A stretch of DNA of 64,000 nucleotides from Geosiphon pyriformis (Eukaryota > Glomeromycota > Glomeromycetes > Archaeosporales > Geosiphonaceae), in assembly GCA_016748015.1 (NCBI GenBank), contig JAAOMT010000523.1:281354-345353 (forward strand), read 5' to 3'. The position numbers and the translations under genes are program-made. Below, piece after piece: positions 1-11,250 of the stretch. The notes beneath the pieces are model-generated. The model saw only the letters and a list, made by a program, of their open reading frames with translations. It made no database searches and was not told where the DNA came from. Within the stretch, counting starts at the first letter, position 1. Each line of letters begins with the position of its first letter.

Positions 1-215
1 CGCTGGTGGTTTCTTCGTGAACTTACCTGGTTCCATTCGGATCTTTCTTCGCTGGTCCACGTTGGTACGGCTGGTAGTCCTGTTCTTTGGTCATCAGCCC
101 AAGAGAGCTCATAGGTTTCGATGGCTGGTAGTGCTGGATTTTCCTCAAATTCGAAGGTAGGTCTTTGGTTGGCGCTGGGTTTTTGGAAGTGGCCACAGGT
201 GGCTGGAATTTTGGC
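1..215 (-). pseudogene. Start of the post-protease region of element C (cut by window)
   Basis: The Gag-protease frame continues past the TAG at 216-218 without a shift. The residues after it (an IPATCG block, then acidic and Trp-containing stretches) match the region after the protease in A (VPATCG) and B (VPAMC). No other stop is seen before the window edge. An overlapping frame at 23-226 is an alternative but lacks this homology. Confidence 0.6.
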
Positions 216-1820
216 CTAGTGGCCATTATAATTGATCAGAAGCTCTTGGGTGGTCCAGTCTAGGGTGGCATTGGCTTTTGTTAGCCAGTCATTCCCTACT
301 AACGCTTGATATTGTGTAGCGTCCATTACTAATACTTTTGTAGGTATTACTATGCCGTTAATTTCAAAAGGGAATGAGTCGATTTCGCCATAAGGCAGCT
401 TTGTACTTCCATCGGCTGTTATGATTTGGGACATCGCGGCACGATCAATTTTGAAACCCAGTTGGTTTACTAGTTGAAGTGTTACAATGCTTCCAGCAGA
501 TCCGCTGTCTAAGATAAGTTTGATTCGGGTATTGTTTACAGTGGCTTCTGTATACATAGCAGTGATTGGGCGTTTTTCGTCCAATGCTGCTCCACTGAAC
601 ATAGCCTCGTTTTCCTCTAATTCAAAAGGAAAAATAGCTGCGAGGCTGCTATCTTCGGTGGCAACTGCTGGTGGTATTGTTTGGCTCAATTTGGAAGAAT
701 TCTTGGTTCTGTTTATGTTTCTACCATCATTGTTTCCAATGATCAGGTTTTCCAGTATATTAAGGTAAGTTTGTTGATAATTTTGGTAGTTTGGATTGGT
801 TTGCTGATTGGTTCCAGTGCAGTTTGGATTCCTCTGGACCAATGCATTCTGGTTCCACATGGGCTGATTTCGGGCCTCGGGACGCCAATTCGGGTTGGCT
901 ATTATGGGCTGTTGCTGGTAAGCTCCTTGATTTTGATACATGGTGGGATATTGGCATGGTATTGGCATGTACTGGTTTCTGGGCATTTGGGGTGGCGCGT
1001 AGTAATTATTTTTGCGTGCTTCCTGCATCATTCGCATTCGACATTGACTAATCAAATGTCCTATGCGTTTGCAAAAATGGTAGGCGCGTGTTTCTGTTCT
1101 GAATTTCTGGTGCGACGAGTGATTATTTCGACTGTTGCTGACTTCCTGGCTGCGTCTTTGGGGTGGTTGGTATGTATTTTTTCTCGGATCTGGGATAAGG
1201 TAACTTTCTATTTTCTTAGAGAGTTCCTCCCCTAATCGCATTACTCTTTTCTCTAATGTTTCTGCCTTATTTTCCTTCATTACCATGTTAACCATTTGAC
1301 TATGGTTAGCTTCTTTCTCAGCCGATTCAAGGGCTCTGGCGAGCATAACGGCTTCTGGTAAGGAATTAGGGTGGGCAGGGCATACTCTTCCTAAAATGCT
1401 GCTTTTTAATCCTCTAATAAACTGATTTAAAACCTGAGGATCAGTGTAGTATCCTTGTTCAATCGCTTCAATCTGACGGCAAATTCGATTGAATCGAGCA
1501 AGGTATTGGGTGACAGTTTCACCGGTATTTTGCTTAATAGTATTGAATTCGTTCTGTAGTTGGATTACGGCGTTTGGGTCGCTAAAATACTCCAGGAGTG
1601 CATTTTTAAATTCGGCGAAGCTCATGGGTTTTGTTTCCAGGCTTTGATACCACGAGTTGGCTGTGCCTTTCAGGAAGAAAGGTAATGTTTGAATTGCTCT
1701 TTGGTCATTCCAGTTATTTGCCTGGATGGCTTTTTGTGCTTCTCTGAGCCATGTGTGCACGTCTGTTTCTTCTTCCTCTCCTGAGAAATCTGTTAGTCTT
1801 GCAATGTATGGTGTGGTCAT
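216..1820 (-). CDS. Gag core plus aspartic protease of element C
   Basis: This is a 534-residue uninterrupted frame. It begins at a Met conserved in the other elements (MTTPYIA here, MASTYIA in A). The first about 200 residues are a capsid-like Gag domain with conserved WY and QFIRGL positions. Near residue 250 is a degenerate zinc knuckle, YHFCKRIGHLISQC, in which Tyr replaces the first Cys. A Gln/Asn/Pro-rich linker follows. The protease near residue 438 has the intact active-site triad DSG in LILDSGSAGS and a downstream ALVGNDWL block. The frame ends at a TAG, but homology continues in the same frame to the window edge. Gag would form the particle and the protease would process the polyprotein. 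Confidence 0.88.
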   Translation of the reverse strand: MTTPYIARLTDFSGEEEETDVHTWLREAQKAIQANNWNDQRAIQTLPFFLKGTANSWYQSLETKPMSFAEFKNALLEYFSDPNAVIQLQNEFNTIKQNTGETVTQYLARFNRICRQIEAIEQGYYTDPQVLNQFIRGLKSSILGRVCPAHPNSLPEAVMLARALESAEKEANHSQMVNMVMKENKAETLEKRVMRLGEELSKKIESYLIPDPRKNTYQPPQRRSQEVSNSRNNHSSHQKFRTETRAYHFCKRIGHLISQCRMRMMQEARKNNYYAPPQMPRNQYMPIPCQYPTMYQNQGAYQQQPIIANPNWRPEARNQPMWNQNALVQRNPNCTGTNQQTNPNYQNYQQTYLNILENLIIGNNDGRNINRTKNSSKLSQTIPPAVATEDSSLAAIFPFELEENEAMFSGAALDEKRPITAMYTEATVNNTRIKLILDSGSAGSIVTLQLVNQLGFKIDRAAMSQIITADGSTKLPYGEIDSFPFEINGIVIPTKVLVMDATQYQALVGNDWLTKANATLDWTTQELLINYNGH

Positions 1821-2063
1821 TTTGTTGCCGTTTTCTGTTGGTGGGTTTATTGGTCTAAGAGGAAGTGGGATGATATTTCCTTGAGCGTTCCTAAAGGTGA
1901 CTTCCCTTATATCCGGTTTTTCCTCTTGATCATGAGTTTCTTGGTTTCTGAACTGGCTGCTTGTTCCAGTGACTGGTCTTGTGATTGTTTTTTTGCTGGT
2001 CTCTTTTTCGGATTCTGATTCAGACTCCTCTTTATGGTTTTCAAACCCTGTTCTAAATTTTGG

Positions 2064-2693
2064 CTAAAAAAGAGGGTTTTGGAATAGTGATGAATATCCT
2101 CCTGTAATTGGTATGTCTCCCCAGTTACGTTGTTTAATTTTATCAATATAACTAGGAGTTCTTGGTGTTTGTAGAGTTGATGATGCTGCAGCTCCTAATG
2201 GAATTTGTATCTTATTTTCTGGTGAAAAATGGTATGATTTATCTTCTGGTGAATAAATATGTTGTTTTTTTATTGATTGAGTGACAGTTTTCTTTGGCGT
2301 TTGAGCTGGTGTTTCTAGTTTTTGCTGGTTACTTTCCTGATTAGTTTCTAAATTTTCTTTGGTTTTGTTGGCGCGTTTCTTAGTGTTTCCTGTGGATATT
2401 GGAAAATTTTCGTTGGCATATTGCTCAATTTTTTGATGGATTTTGACAATAGTTGCAGCTATTACTGCTACTTCTTTTGTAGTGTATTGTGATAATTCTC
2501 TATACAATCCAAGTTTTGCGTCGTGTGGTTCTTCTTCCTTTCCTATATGATAATTTATTCTGGCGTTGATATAATAAGTGAGGGCAGATTCTGCTGGACA
2601 ACACCCTTCTGGTAATCCAAGATCACTTTGATTTTGTGTGTAAATAGCATGGCAGAATTCAAGAACAGTAAGATTAGGAGTTTTTGTCGCCAC
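2064..2693 (-). CDS. Gag N-terminal leader of element C
   Basis: This open frame lies upstream of, and in phase with, the Gag core; a single TAG at 2064-2066 separates them. It has no in-frame ATG: the first codon of the conserved block is GTG in AAAAGTGGCGAC, and a TAA lies ten codons upstream. The first 100 residues align with the same region of A and with a fragment at 10118-10213 (the PAE-x-A-x-x-x-Y pattern). The rest is Lys/Gln/Thr-rich and low complexity. Its function is unknown; a matrix-like role is a guess. Confidence 0.6.
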   Translation of the reverse strand: MATKTPNLTVLEFCHAIYTQNQSDLGLPEGCCPAESALTYYINARINYHIGKEEEPHDAKLGLYRELSQYTTKEVAVIAATIVKIHQKIEQYANENFPISTGNTKKRANKTKENLETNQESNQQKLETPAQTPKKTVTQSIKKQHIYSPEDKSYHFSPENKIQIPLGAAASSTLQTPRTPSYIDKIKQRNWGDIPITGGYSSLFQNPLF

Positions 2694-2751
2694 TTTTGTT
2701 TTTTCCTTTTTAGCAATGAATTATTGCTAATTATTATTTCTTTTTTGATTT

Positions 2752-2775
2752 TCTTTCCTCGTAGAGTTTACCAAA
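2752..2775 (-). promoter_or_regulatory. Primer-binding region of element C
   Basis: On the minus strand the LTR end (...GTAACA) is followed by TT and then TGGTAAACTCTACGAGG. TGG just inside the LTR is the usual start of a tRNA primer-binding site. The matching tRNA would end in AGTTTACCA. Element B and the LTR at 9245 instead carry TGGTGCT after the same TT spacer, so C appears to use a different primer. Confidence 0.55.
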
Positions 2776-3641
2776 TGTTACGGGATGGTTTTCTTGTTAT
2801 ATTTAATTGCTGATATCCCGCTTTAATTGCAATCAGTCTTTCATGAGTTCCTCAATTCTATTTGTGTGATAATGTCACTGTTACACTGAAGGCTTTCTTT
2901 TTACTGTTGCGATGTAAGTTATTCTTTAATTCTTGATTGTTGTGTGTGTTTATGTACTCCTTCTCAGAGGCTGAACTGAAATCTACCCACTGTCTGGGGT
3001 CTTCTCTAAGGCTATCCTTGCAATTGCCTGATGTGTTTCTCTAATCTAGAAACACAGAATGTTAATGGTCTTTAGCGCTTTTCTAATTCTCACAATAAAG
3101 CTTTTATCAATTAGTAACAACGTGAATAATCTTGATCAAGGATTATTCTTCCAAGGAATTCAGTTGATGAATGATAGTTTCATTCAATAAATAATATAAG
3201 TAAGTTTCTTAATACTTTGGGTTGTGATAGTTCAGTTTTAAATATTCTTTTTCATTTCTTTTTGATTTTAAAGGTTTCTTGGGATATTTAATTTGAAAAT
3301 ATGATTTAAAGTGGAGTTCGTTGGATAAAATTGGATCTATTGCTTGATAAGTTATGATTTTTATTACTTGATTGATTCTTTCCCAATATTAAAACTACTG
3401 TATATATACATATTTGTAGTTCTACGAGAAAATACTTTCTTTTTGATATTTCAACCTGGTGCTTGCTGCTATCACTAGTTGGTGTTGGCTGTTATTGTGA
3501 ACTGGTGCTTGCCACTATTGCGAGATGGTGTTTGCTACTATGTTAATCATTACCTTTCTAAAATTATTACTGTGCTATATTATGATTGAATAGTTTGTAT
3601 TATTTTTATGATTCTTTTTGCTAAATTCTTAAACCATAACA
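2776..3641 (-). repeat. 5' LTR of element C
   Basis: The LTR is 866 bp, with TGTTA at 2776 and TAACA at 3641 as short inverted termini. The right boundary is supported independently: a LINE reading frame resumes exactly at 3642. It should hold the promoter and R/U5 regions; I cannot place a transcription start. Confidence 0.72.
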
Positions 3642-4600
3642 TTGCTGTTTCTGGTAATGCCTGTCATTTTGTCAGGAATATTTTTCAATCAATTTGTTGT
3701 GCTCATTGGGAAGCTGGGCCTGGTTGTGACATGGTTCCGGATGCGATGATTAGTTGCATAAACTGAGTTGTCACAGCAAAGGTGTGGCATTCTGATTCTC
3801 ATATGCTTGCTGGGTTCACTAGCCACGCATCCTCAACACTTCGCACTTATATTATGAAAGCTGTACACAAAAGGTTGCCGGTGGCGGTAAGAAAAAGGTT
3901 GTATGATAAGTGCTACCCTAGTGTATTGTGTTTGTTTTACAGTGAGGTGGAGTTCTCTGACCATGCTTTTACTTGTGTTTATGAGTCTGGTGTCCGTGGT
4001 GAGATTTTGGTGGAGGCTTCTGCCTGTTGGTCAGCTTTGGCTGGTGGTTCCCCTGCTTCTGCTGTGTTGCGAGTTTTGTCTCAATGTTCCATTGATGTTG
4101 GGCTGTACACTTTGGTGTGCAAAGGGTTTGTGCTGGAGGAGTGGTATGAGGAGACTTGTGGTATTTTTGAGGATAGAAAGGTGGCCGCTGCTCGGATTGT
4201 TGATTATGTCAGGTTTGTTGTTGGGTTACATTGTGCTAGAGTATGATTGGCTAGAGCCAGCCACCAGGTGGTGATGGAGAAGGCTGGTCTGGTCTGTGAT
4301 GTTAGTGTTGTTTCTGGGCTCCCTTGTGGTATGTCTTCGGTTTTGTCTGATGGTGTTGTGAGATTGCTTGGTGTGACCAATTCCTTTGCTGTTAGCTTTG
4401 GTCATCGGAAGCCTTATTGTTTCTTTTCTGGTCTGGGTGGCAGTGTGTGGGTAATTATAGATGTATAGTGTTGCCTTGTCTGGCCTGAGTGGCTAGCCAC
4501 ATGTAGAAAGTGCATGAGTCATGTTTAGTTTGAGCCTCTTAGTTTGGTTCTGTATACTAGATAGCAATTGGGCTACACTCATTAAATATGTTAAAAAAAA
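3642..4600 (+). pseudogene. LINE ORF2 C-terminal part with 3' UTR and poly-A
   Basis: A LINE second-ORF C-terminus reads from 3642 to 4468: a Trp-Glu-x-Gly-Pro block, a WHSDSHM block, PVAVRKRLYDK, and a Cys-rich motif around CLFYSEVEFSDHAFTC in which Tyr replaces one expected Cys. In-frame TGAs occur near 3760 (CIN*VVTA) and 4243 (RV*LARAS), at positions where family members have Trp by my recollection. A 3' UTR of about 130 bp ends in a poly-A run at 4591-4602. The same 3' UTR recurs at 26740-26865, 34670-34800 and, inverted, 34960-35100. Element C interrupts this copy. Confidence 0.85.
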
Positions 4601-4602
4601 AA

Positions 4603-5580
4603 ATATCATAATTTTATTATAATATAATTGAATTAATTTTAATAATATAATTAATTTTAACAATAATTTTTTCTATATATAAATTCTATAAAATTTTAAA
4701 TATATTTATTAATATATGTTTTATAATTTGGTACTGTAATTTTTTTATATTTTTTAACAATTTTTATAATTGAGTTTTTTATATAAAAAACAGAAATCCA
4801 AATATTAATAGTTAATAATACTTTATGTTAATATAATAACCAATTTATTTTAGTGTTTTTTACTTTTTGAATAAGCTAATTATTAATAAGTTAATTTTAT
4901 ACTTATTTATATGTTTTTTATTAAATTATTTTTAATATTATAATTTTAATACTTATTTTTTTAATTAATTAATTAATTCAAAAATAAAAATTAATATTTT
5001 GTTAATAGTTATAATTAAATATATAAAAATTTTTGAAATATTTATTTTTAATATTAATTGCTTATAAAATAAAGTAAATAAAATAATTATCTTTAATAAT
5101 TATTAAAAATTATGTAATTTTTTTAATTTTTAATAAGTTTTTATTATTTTGTAAAATAAGTTAAAAATAATTAAATAAATAAAATTTAAACTATGTTGAT
5201 TGCTTTTTAATAGATTTTAAAATTAGATATTAAATATTTTATTTAGTTTTATTATTATATATATATATATATATATTGTTTTTATAATATAAAATACTTG
5301 AATATTTTTAATATTTTTATATATTTTTGAATTATATTTTAAACATATTTGGAATTTTTAATATTTTAATATTTTTTATTATATTATTTTGTTAACTTTA
5401 ATAAATAATTATTTAATATATATTATATATTAAATATTAATATTTTTTTTGTTTTTTTTATAAATAATATTAATTAATTTTGTTAATTAAAAAACTAAGA
5501 ATATAATTAAGTTTATTAATAAGTTTTTAACAAAAAAATATATTTTAATTAAAACTGTTTAATATAATACTTTAATAAAC
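4603..5580. other. AT-rich stretch without recognisable gene
   Basis: Almost pure A/T with homopolymer and TA runs, including (TA)n near 5256-5277. No frame of family character is visible. It probably represents fully decayed repeats, but nothing here proves that. Confidence 0.6.
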
Positions 5581-8500
5581 ATTTAAAAATTGATACATTC
5601 CAAATTTTTTAAAGGGCATTTTTTGAAAAAGAAGTTTTTTATTTTTTTGTTTTTGTCTTTTTTGTTTTATTATTTCAACATTTTTTAAACAAATAATCTT
5701 TTTGTGATATATCTGGTGGCTACTTTTAATAACAATATGTCTAAAAAAAAAGACATCCAAAGAGGTTTTTCATAGACCTGTTGAGAGTTTTTTTTCTTAA
5801 AAAAAAAGAGTTTTCTAATTGGTAATGTCAAATACTCTAATAATGAAAAAAAAATTTTTCTGGTTAAATCTAATTTTGATGAGAATATGTATTTAAACAT
5901 AAATAATGAATTTGATAACAGTAATAATAAAAATATCTTAGCAGGTATTAATAGTAGTTTTTTTTGGTTTAATAATAACAACTCCAAAAGCAAAAAAAGT
6001 TGTTAATGACTTAAAATATGATTCTCTTTTTGGTAAAATTGTTTTTGACATAGATGAAGATAATAGATCTCTTTTTTTTTTTTTAATATATCTTTGGCAA
6101 AAAGATGAATAGATCTAAAAATAGTAAAAACTTAAATAAAAATGACAGTAAAAAAACTTTTTACATTAAACATTAATTATTCAGTAATAAAGAAAAAATC
6201 AGCAATAGCAAAGACACAATTCATCAGAAAAATTTTTTTATCTATCAATGTTTTTGAAAAGATCACTACTTTTTTAAAGTTTAAAGAGATTATCAAAGCT
6301 ATGTTTACATTAAAGAAAAGCATAGAAAAGACCACTTTATTGGCCAGAAAAAAAAGCATTATTGTAAATTTCAATTTAAGAAAACAAAAAATTAGGTTAG
6401 ATTAGGCTGTAATAATCAAAAAATTTCTATAAACACACCAAAAAAAATGATCATTGCTGCAATAGCTAAGTTTGGTAAAATAGTGTTAATTTGATTGCAA
6501 TTAATTAGACTATAACAGAAAGCTGTAGTGGAATTTATTAAATTGGATCAGACCAATTAATTAGCAGCTAAGTGGTTATTTTTGATTGGAAAAAATTCTG
6601 TGTATATAACCAAAACTATGAGGAATTGTAAGACTTAAATATTAAGAGATCAGTTTAAGATGCTTTTGTTTACTTTATTAATGAGAACAACTGTTTATAA
6701 TCTTAGTACTTTGTTAAAAAAGTTTGGTGAAAAAATCTGTATTATCAATTGGTTATTTAAATCTAACAATAAAGTTCATTGTATTGTAGTTGGTTTTATA
6801 TCAAAGAAAGATTTGGAGTCTGCTTTTTGCATAAAGCCTATTTTGAATAGTATTAAGTTATTCTGAACTAGGATAGTTCTGACTTGTTGTAAAAAATATA
6901 AGTGTTTTGGTTATTTGTTATTAAAATATAACTTTTTATTGTTCTCTGTTCTAGTTTAAGAAATGATTTATAAAAAGTTTGTCTTCAATCAGAATTGTTT
7001 ACAACTTGCTTATTTCTATGCAAAGAAAAGAGTACTAATATTCTAATCTGTTGCTTTTGGTGACAAGTTTTGGATACAAATAGTTTTTTTAGTGGCTGCT
7101 CTTATTGGTGCCTATTCTGGCTCTTCTTTTATGTCTTTTTTGCTTGAAGTTTTATATTTGAATAATGTTCTTCTTGCTTTTTGAAATGTGTTTTCTGTAA
7201 ATAATTAGTTGGCTTTTTTGAAATACTTTTTAGAACTGCTAACAGACCAAGTATTAATAATTGTGCACAAATTAAGCAACTTGAATTTAAAGCTTTTTGT
7301 GTCTGTTTTGCTTTTATCTGTCTTGGTAGGTTTTTTAGTCTTGAATTTAAATTCAGTTTTGAATATGAATTTAAATACTTCTCTTATATTTTCTGTGTTT
7401 TTAAACTCAGATATGGTCTTGAACATTCTATATAGTTCTTTTTTTTCTGTTTTACTAGAATTAGCTAAGTTTTCAAAAATAAGCTTAAACAGCTCTAAGG
7501 TTTTGATCATCAAAGTTGGAAGTTTAAAAGCTAAAATAATTGTTTTTGAGATGTCTGTTAGTTTAATATTGGCTAAATTAAATCAACTGTATGTTAAATT
7601 AGACTCTCCATCTCTTTTTTTTTCTTAATGATTAAGTTCATTTGAAAAATTGCTATATGTAAAATTAAAAAAATAAACAATTCAGTTAAGCAAAAAGACA
7701 TTGTTTAATGGCATAAAAATAAAGACAATTTTATATCTATTGTTATAAAGACAAAGCTAAAAAACAAAGTTCACTTCTGGATAATACACAAATTTGATGA
7801 AATTAGAGTTTTCACTTTCAATATTAAATCCAATTATCTGGGGTTGGGTGTTGTTGTAATAATTAACAACAATATTGTAAAACATGTATACAAAATTTCA
7901 AAGGTGGCTGATCAGCTGTTATTAATATGTTTGTTGTTTAAGAATCATCTTTTAATTTTTATTTTTGGTTTGTATACTAAAGCCACTTTGGGTAAAAGAT
8001 TAATTCAGTTATGTGAAGTCAATTTGATAGTGGCTAAAGCTTTGAATAATAGCATTTTTGTGGTTCTTAGAAATGACTTTAATGAAAATAAATCCAGGTA
8101 TAGTGCAAATTTTAAGAAGTTTTTAAACATAAGTTTATGCAACTCTTTTAATGAATTATTAATATGCAAATTACCAATGTGGTCCAATTTTAAAGAGGTC
8201 AAAAAATACATAGATTTTATTTTAGTTAGTAATAGTTTTAAAAATTTGTCTTTTAATCAACAAGTTTATTGTCCAGACAAACTTTTTAATACTAATTACA
8301 TGAATGTTTCAACCAATATTGGTTTGAAGGGACTTTTCAGTTTCCAACTTGTTTCAGTATACAAACAGATTATTAAGAATAGATGAAAGTTCAAAGTCAA
8401 TAATATTGATGAAAAAGTCTGGAAAAAGTTTGAGAGATTATTGTTGGTTGTTGTTTGAACTGCTACCAATAATTTGGAAGATTGTAAAAAGAGTTTTAAC

Positions 8501-9244
8501 ATCAATAGAATGTAGAAACTGCTCAGTTGGATAATTGGTTCTATTGCTAAAGCCACTTTTTCAAAAACATAGTTCTGAAGTAATAATATAGCCAAATATG
8601 CTGTATCTTTTAAATCTCACAAATTAGAATTACTAGTATCTAAGATCTTAAAGATATACAAGTTAAATAATATAAAAAAATTTCAGGTTTTAGTAATTAA
8701 ATAAATTGAATTAGATTTTATTCAAGCTGTAAAATTCAAAAAAGTGTTTGATGATAATAGCAACAGAGTTTTAATTGAACAATTATTAGCTTGTTTCAAA
8801 AAATATTATAGATTTTGTAAATTGTCAAAGTCTAGAATGGCTGAGAATTTCTACATTAAAACTTCTATTATCAAATGCATAGAAATCTTTACCAGCAACA
8901 AGAATTAGATAATAAGAAGTGTATTAAAAAAGTCTTTCAGAAAGATTATATTGGATTATTTAGTAGATAATAGTAATCTGATTTTGAAGTTTAATTTGGT
9001 CAAGAACAGAGTTAATTCAATCATAAAAAATTGGGCCAAAAGACATATAGTTAAAAATATTGTTTCTGTTTGTTAATAGAAGCAGTTTACATTTTTTAAT
9101 CATATTAAAGCTAAAATGTTTTCTGGTATTATAGAGTCTATTAGTTTTGACAAATTTATGTTGATAATCAATGCTCTTCTTAATAATAAGACTGCTGACC
9201 TATCTAATATTTTCAATGAGATGTAAAAATAGTGCAATAAATAT
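5581..9244 (+). pseudogene. LINE F, heavily decayed, 3'-interrupted
   Basis: This LINE copy belongs to the family of D and E. Its 5' segment (5590-6410) aligns in DNA and protein with 44540-45210. ORF1 remnants run to about 7630 and include 6142-6405 and 7209-7628. ORF2 starts near 7650 with an apurinic-endonuclease-like domain at 7844-8386 (a WSNF block and a DFILVSNS block that match WSNL and NYIFVSDS in LINE D). It then runs into the start of the RT domain near 9180 (NKTADLSNIF against GKTAGLSGIP in D). Stops are frequent and the base composition is strongly shifted to A/T. The copy ends at the LTR at 9245. Confidence 0.8.
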
Positions 9245-10025
9245 TGTTGCTCATAGAAATTAGAAATTATAATAATAAGTAGAATAGCTAATCAGAAATA
9301 GGCATAATAAAAAGAAGAATTGCAGAATTCCAGAATTCTTTTCAAGGAATTACAAAATTTTCAGGAATCTTATATAACATAAATTATATATATATAGTGA
9401 GAGTATTAAAAGCAGAAAAAGTAATTTCAAGAGAATTTAACAATATTTTTCTCTTCAAAAAATAGTTTTCTATAACTTGAAATGGAATTATTCTTATATT
9501 AATAAAATTATTTATTATTATCAAATCCATATTATTATTACTTAATTAAAGAAATATTAATCTATTTTACTCTACCAATACTTTATGTTGATAAAATTGA
9601 ATACTTAACTATATTAAACCAATAGTTCTTAATAATAGCTATTAACAGTATACTAATTTCTTATTTTTTTTTCTTATTTTCTTTTATTTTTTTTGCTTTA
9701 TTTTTTTGTTGTTTACTAATTAATTAAAAAAATTAAGCATTAAGTATTTGACATCAAAAATAGCTTAATAAAAGATTTAAAAATAAAAGTAAAAATTTAA
9801 GAATAATTTATTAGAAGAGCATAACTGTCAAAATAAACTTGCCATTATACTGAAAAAAAAAATTCATAAAAGAAATCATTAATTAAATCTTTGTTTATTA
9901 TACAAAAAACTCAACCAAAACCTTCAAACTCCAAAATCTTTAGAAATTACCAACATTATCAGCTATTGAATACCAAGTTATGGGTTTGTTATTTGTTTCA
10001 ACACTTTAAATAATCATTTGTAATA
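9245..10025 (+). repeat. LTR of a fourth Ty3/gypsy family, plus orientation
   Basis: The LTR is 781 bp, starting TGTTGCTCATAG and ending GTAATA (apparently decayed from GTAACA). It matches 25373-26227 in the same orientation and 10218-11004 in inverted orientation. A primer-binding-like TTTGGTGCT follows directly, so this is a 5' LTR. It interrupts LINE F. Confidence 0.75.
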
Positions 10026-10217
10026 TTTGGTGCTTTCTGTAAAATATAATCCAACAGAGAATTAGTACTAGCATTAATCATCCAGAAAAATAGCAAACCA
10101 AGAAATCATAGAAGAAAATCATTTAAAATTTGTGAAATCCTTATTTCAACATTACCAAATTTATCTTGGACTGATAAGTAATCATTGGCCAGCAGAATTA
10201 GCTTTCAATTTTTATGT
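10026..10217 (+). pseudogene. Primer-binding region and first gag codons of the fourth family
   Basis: TTTGGTGCT directly follows the LTR. After a leader, 10118-10213 encodes a stretch that aligns with the Gag leader of element C, sharing a Leu-Gly-Leu, a Pro-Ala-Glu-x-Ala and a terminal Tyr block (HWPAELAFNFYV against CCPAESALTYYI). The upstream bases AAAAATAGC correspond to the AAAAGTGGC block of the other families. The fragment is cut off by the inverted LTR. Confidence 0.65.
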
Positions 10218-11004
10218 TGTTATAAGTAATTATTTGAGATGTTAGAACAAATAACAAACTCATAACTTAGTGCTTAATAGCTAATAATGTTGATAATTTT
10301 TGAAGGTTTTATAGAGTTTGAAGGTTTTGGTTGAGTTTTTTGTATAATGAATAGAGATTCAATTAATGGTTTTTTTTGTGAATTTTTTTCTTTAGTGTAA
10401 TAACTAATTTATTCTGGCTGTGCTTTTTTAGTAAGCTATTCTTAAATTTTTATTCTTATTCCTGGATCTTTTACTAGACTATCTTTAATGTCAAATAGTC
10501 AGCACTTAATTTTTTTAATTAATTAGTAAACAACAAAAAAATGAAATAAAAAAAAATAAAAAAAATAAAAAAAATAAAAAATAAAAATAAAAAATTAGTA
10601 TCTTGTTAATAGCTATGATTAAGAGCTATTAGTTTAATATAGTTAAGTATTGAATTTTATCAATATAGAATATTAATAATAAAAAGTGATTAATATTCTT
10701 AAGCAAGTAACAATAATATATATTGAATAATAATTAGATATTTTATTGATATTAATAAGTTTTTACTTTAAGTTATAGAAAACTATCTTTTAAAAAAAGA
10801 GATATTGGGGTTTTGAACTTTATCAAAATTTTGAATATTTTTCTGCTTTTAATACTCTTGCTATATATATATAATTTGTATTATACAAAATTTCTGAAAA
10901 TTTTGCAATTCTTTAAGAAAATTCTGGAATTTTCCATTTTATTATGTCTATTTCTAATTAGTTATTTTATCTATTATTATAATTCCTAATTTTTATGAGT
11001 AATA
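10218..11004 (-). repeat. LTR of the fourth family, minus orientation
   Basis: This is an inverted copy of 9245-10025, bounded by TGTTA at 10218 and GTAATA at 11004 on the plus strand (TATTAC...TAACA when read in its own orientation). It cuts the gag fragment on its left. No target duplication is evident and no internal sequence follows, so it is probably a solo LTR inserted in, or recombined with, the first element. Confidence 0.7.
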
Positions 11005-11250
11005 CTGGTTTTTTATTAAATTTTATATTATAATTTATTAAGTTTTATAAAAACAATAAATAATTAATCAAAATGTTTAATTTAAATAAAAAATTTAATA
11101 ATTAATGTTTTAATAAAATATACTTAAAAACTATCTAATATAATATGTTAAACTAAGTAACTTAAATTAAATGTTAATTATATATTTTTTACATATAATC
11201 AATTATTTGAATTAATTAAAGCACTAATTAAGCTAAACCAAAAAGAGTTA
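11005..11250. other. AT-rich stretch
   Basis: I see only A/T-rich sequence here, without frames or matches to other parts of the window. Confidence 0.5.

Larger units (their letters stand above)
1..3641 (-). mobile_element. Ty3/gypsy element C, 5' part
   Basis: This is the 5' end of an LTR retrotransposon read on the minus strand. The 5' LTR is at the right, followed by a primer-binding region, a Gag leader, Gag core and protease; RT and integrase would lie left of the window. It is the least damaged LTR element here: the frame from 2693 to the window edge has only two in-frame stops, both TAG. Its Gag and protease align residue by residue with elements A and B. It lies inside a LINE, because the sequence at 3642 resumes in a LINE reading frame. 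Confidence 0.88.

Noticed and set aside
23-226. A separate ORF after the element C protease, reached by +1 frameshift as in Ty3
   Set aside because: Homology to the post-protease region of A and B continues in the original frame through the TAG, so the +1 frame is a shadow.
681-1235. A 184-codon plus-strand ORF
   Set aside because: It is antisense to the Gln/Asn-rich Gag linker and knuckle; hydrophobic character comes from reverse-complemented Gln, Asn and Pro codons.
5572-5993. Minus-strand ORFs in LINE F
   Set aside because: They are Leu/Phe/Lys-rich by composition and antisense to recognisable LINE ORF1.
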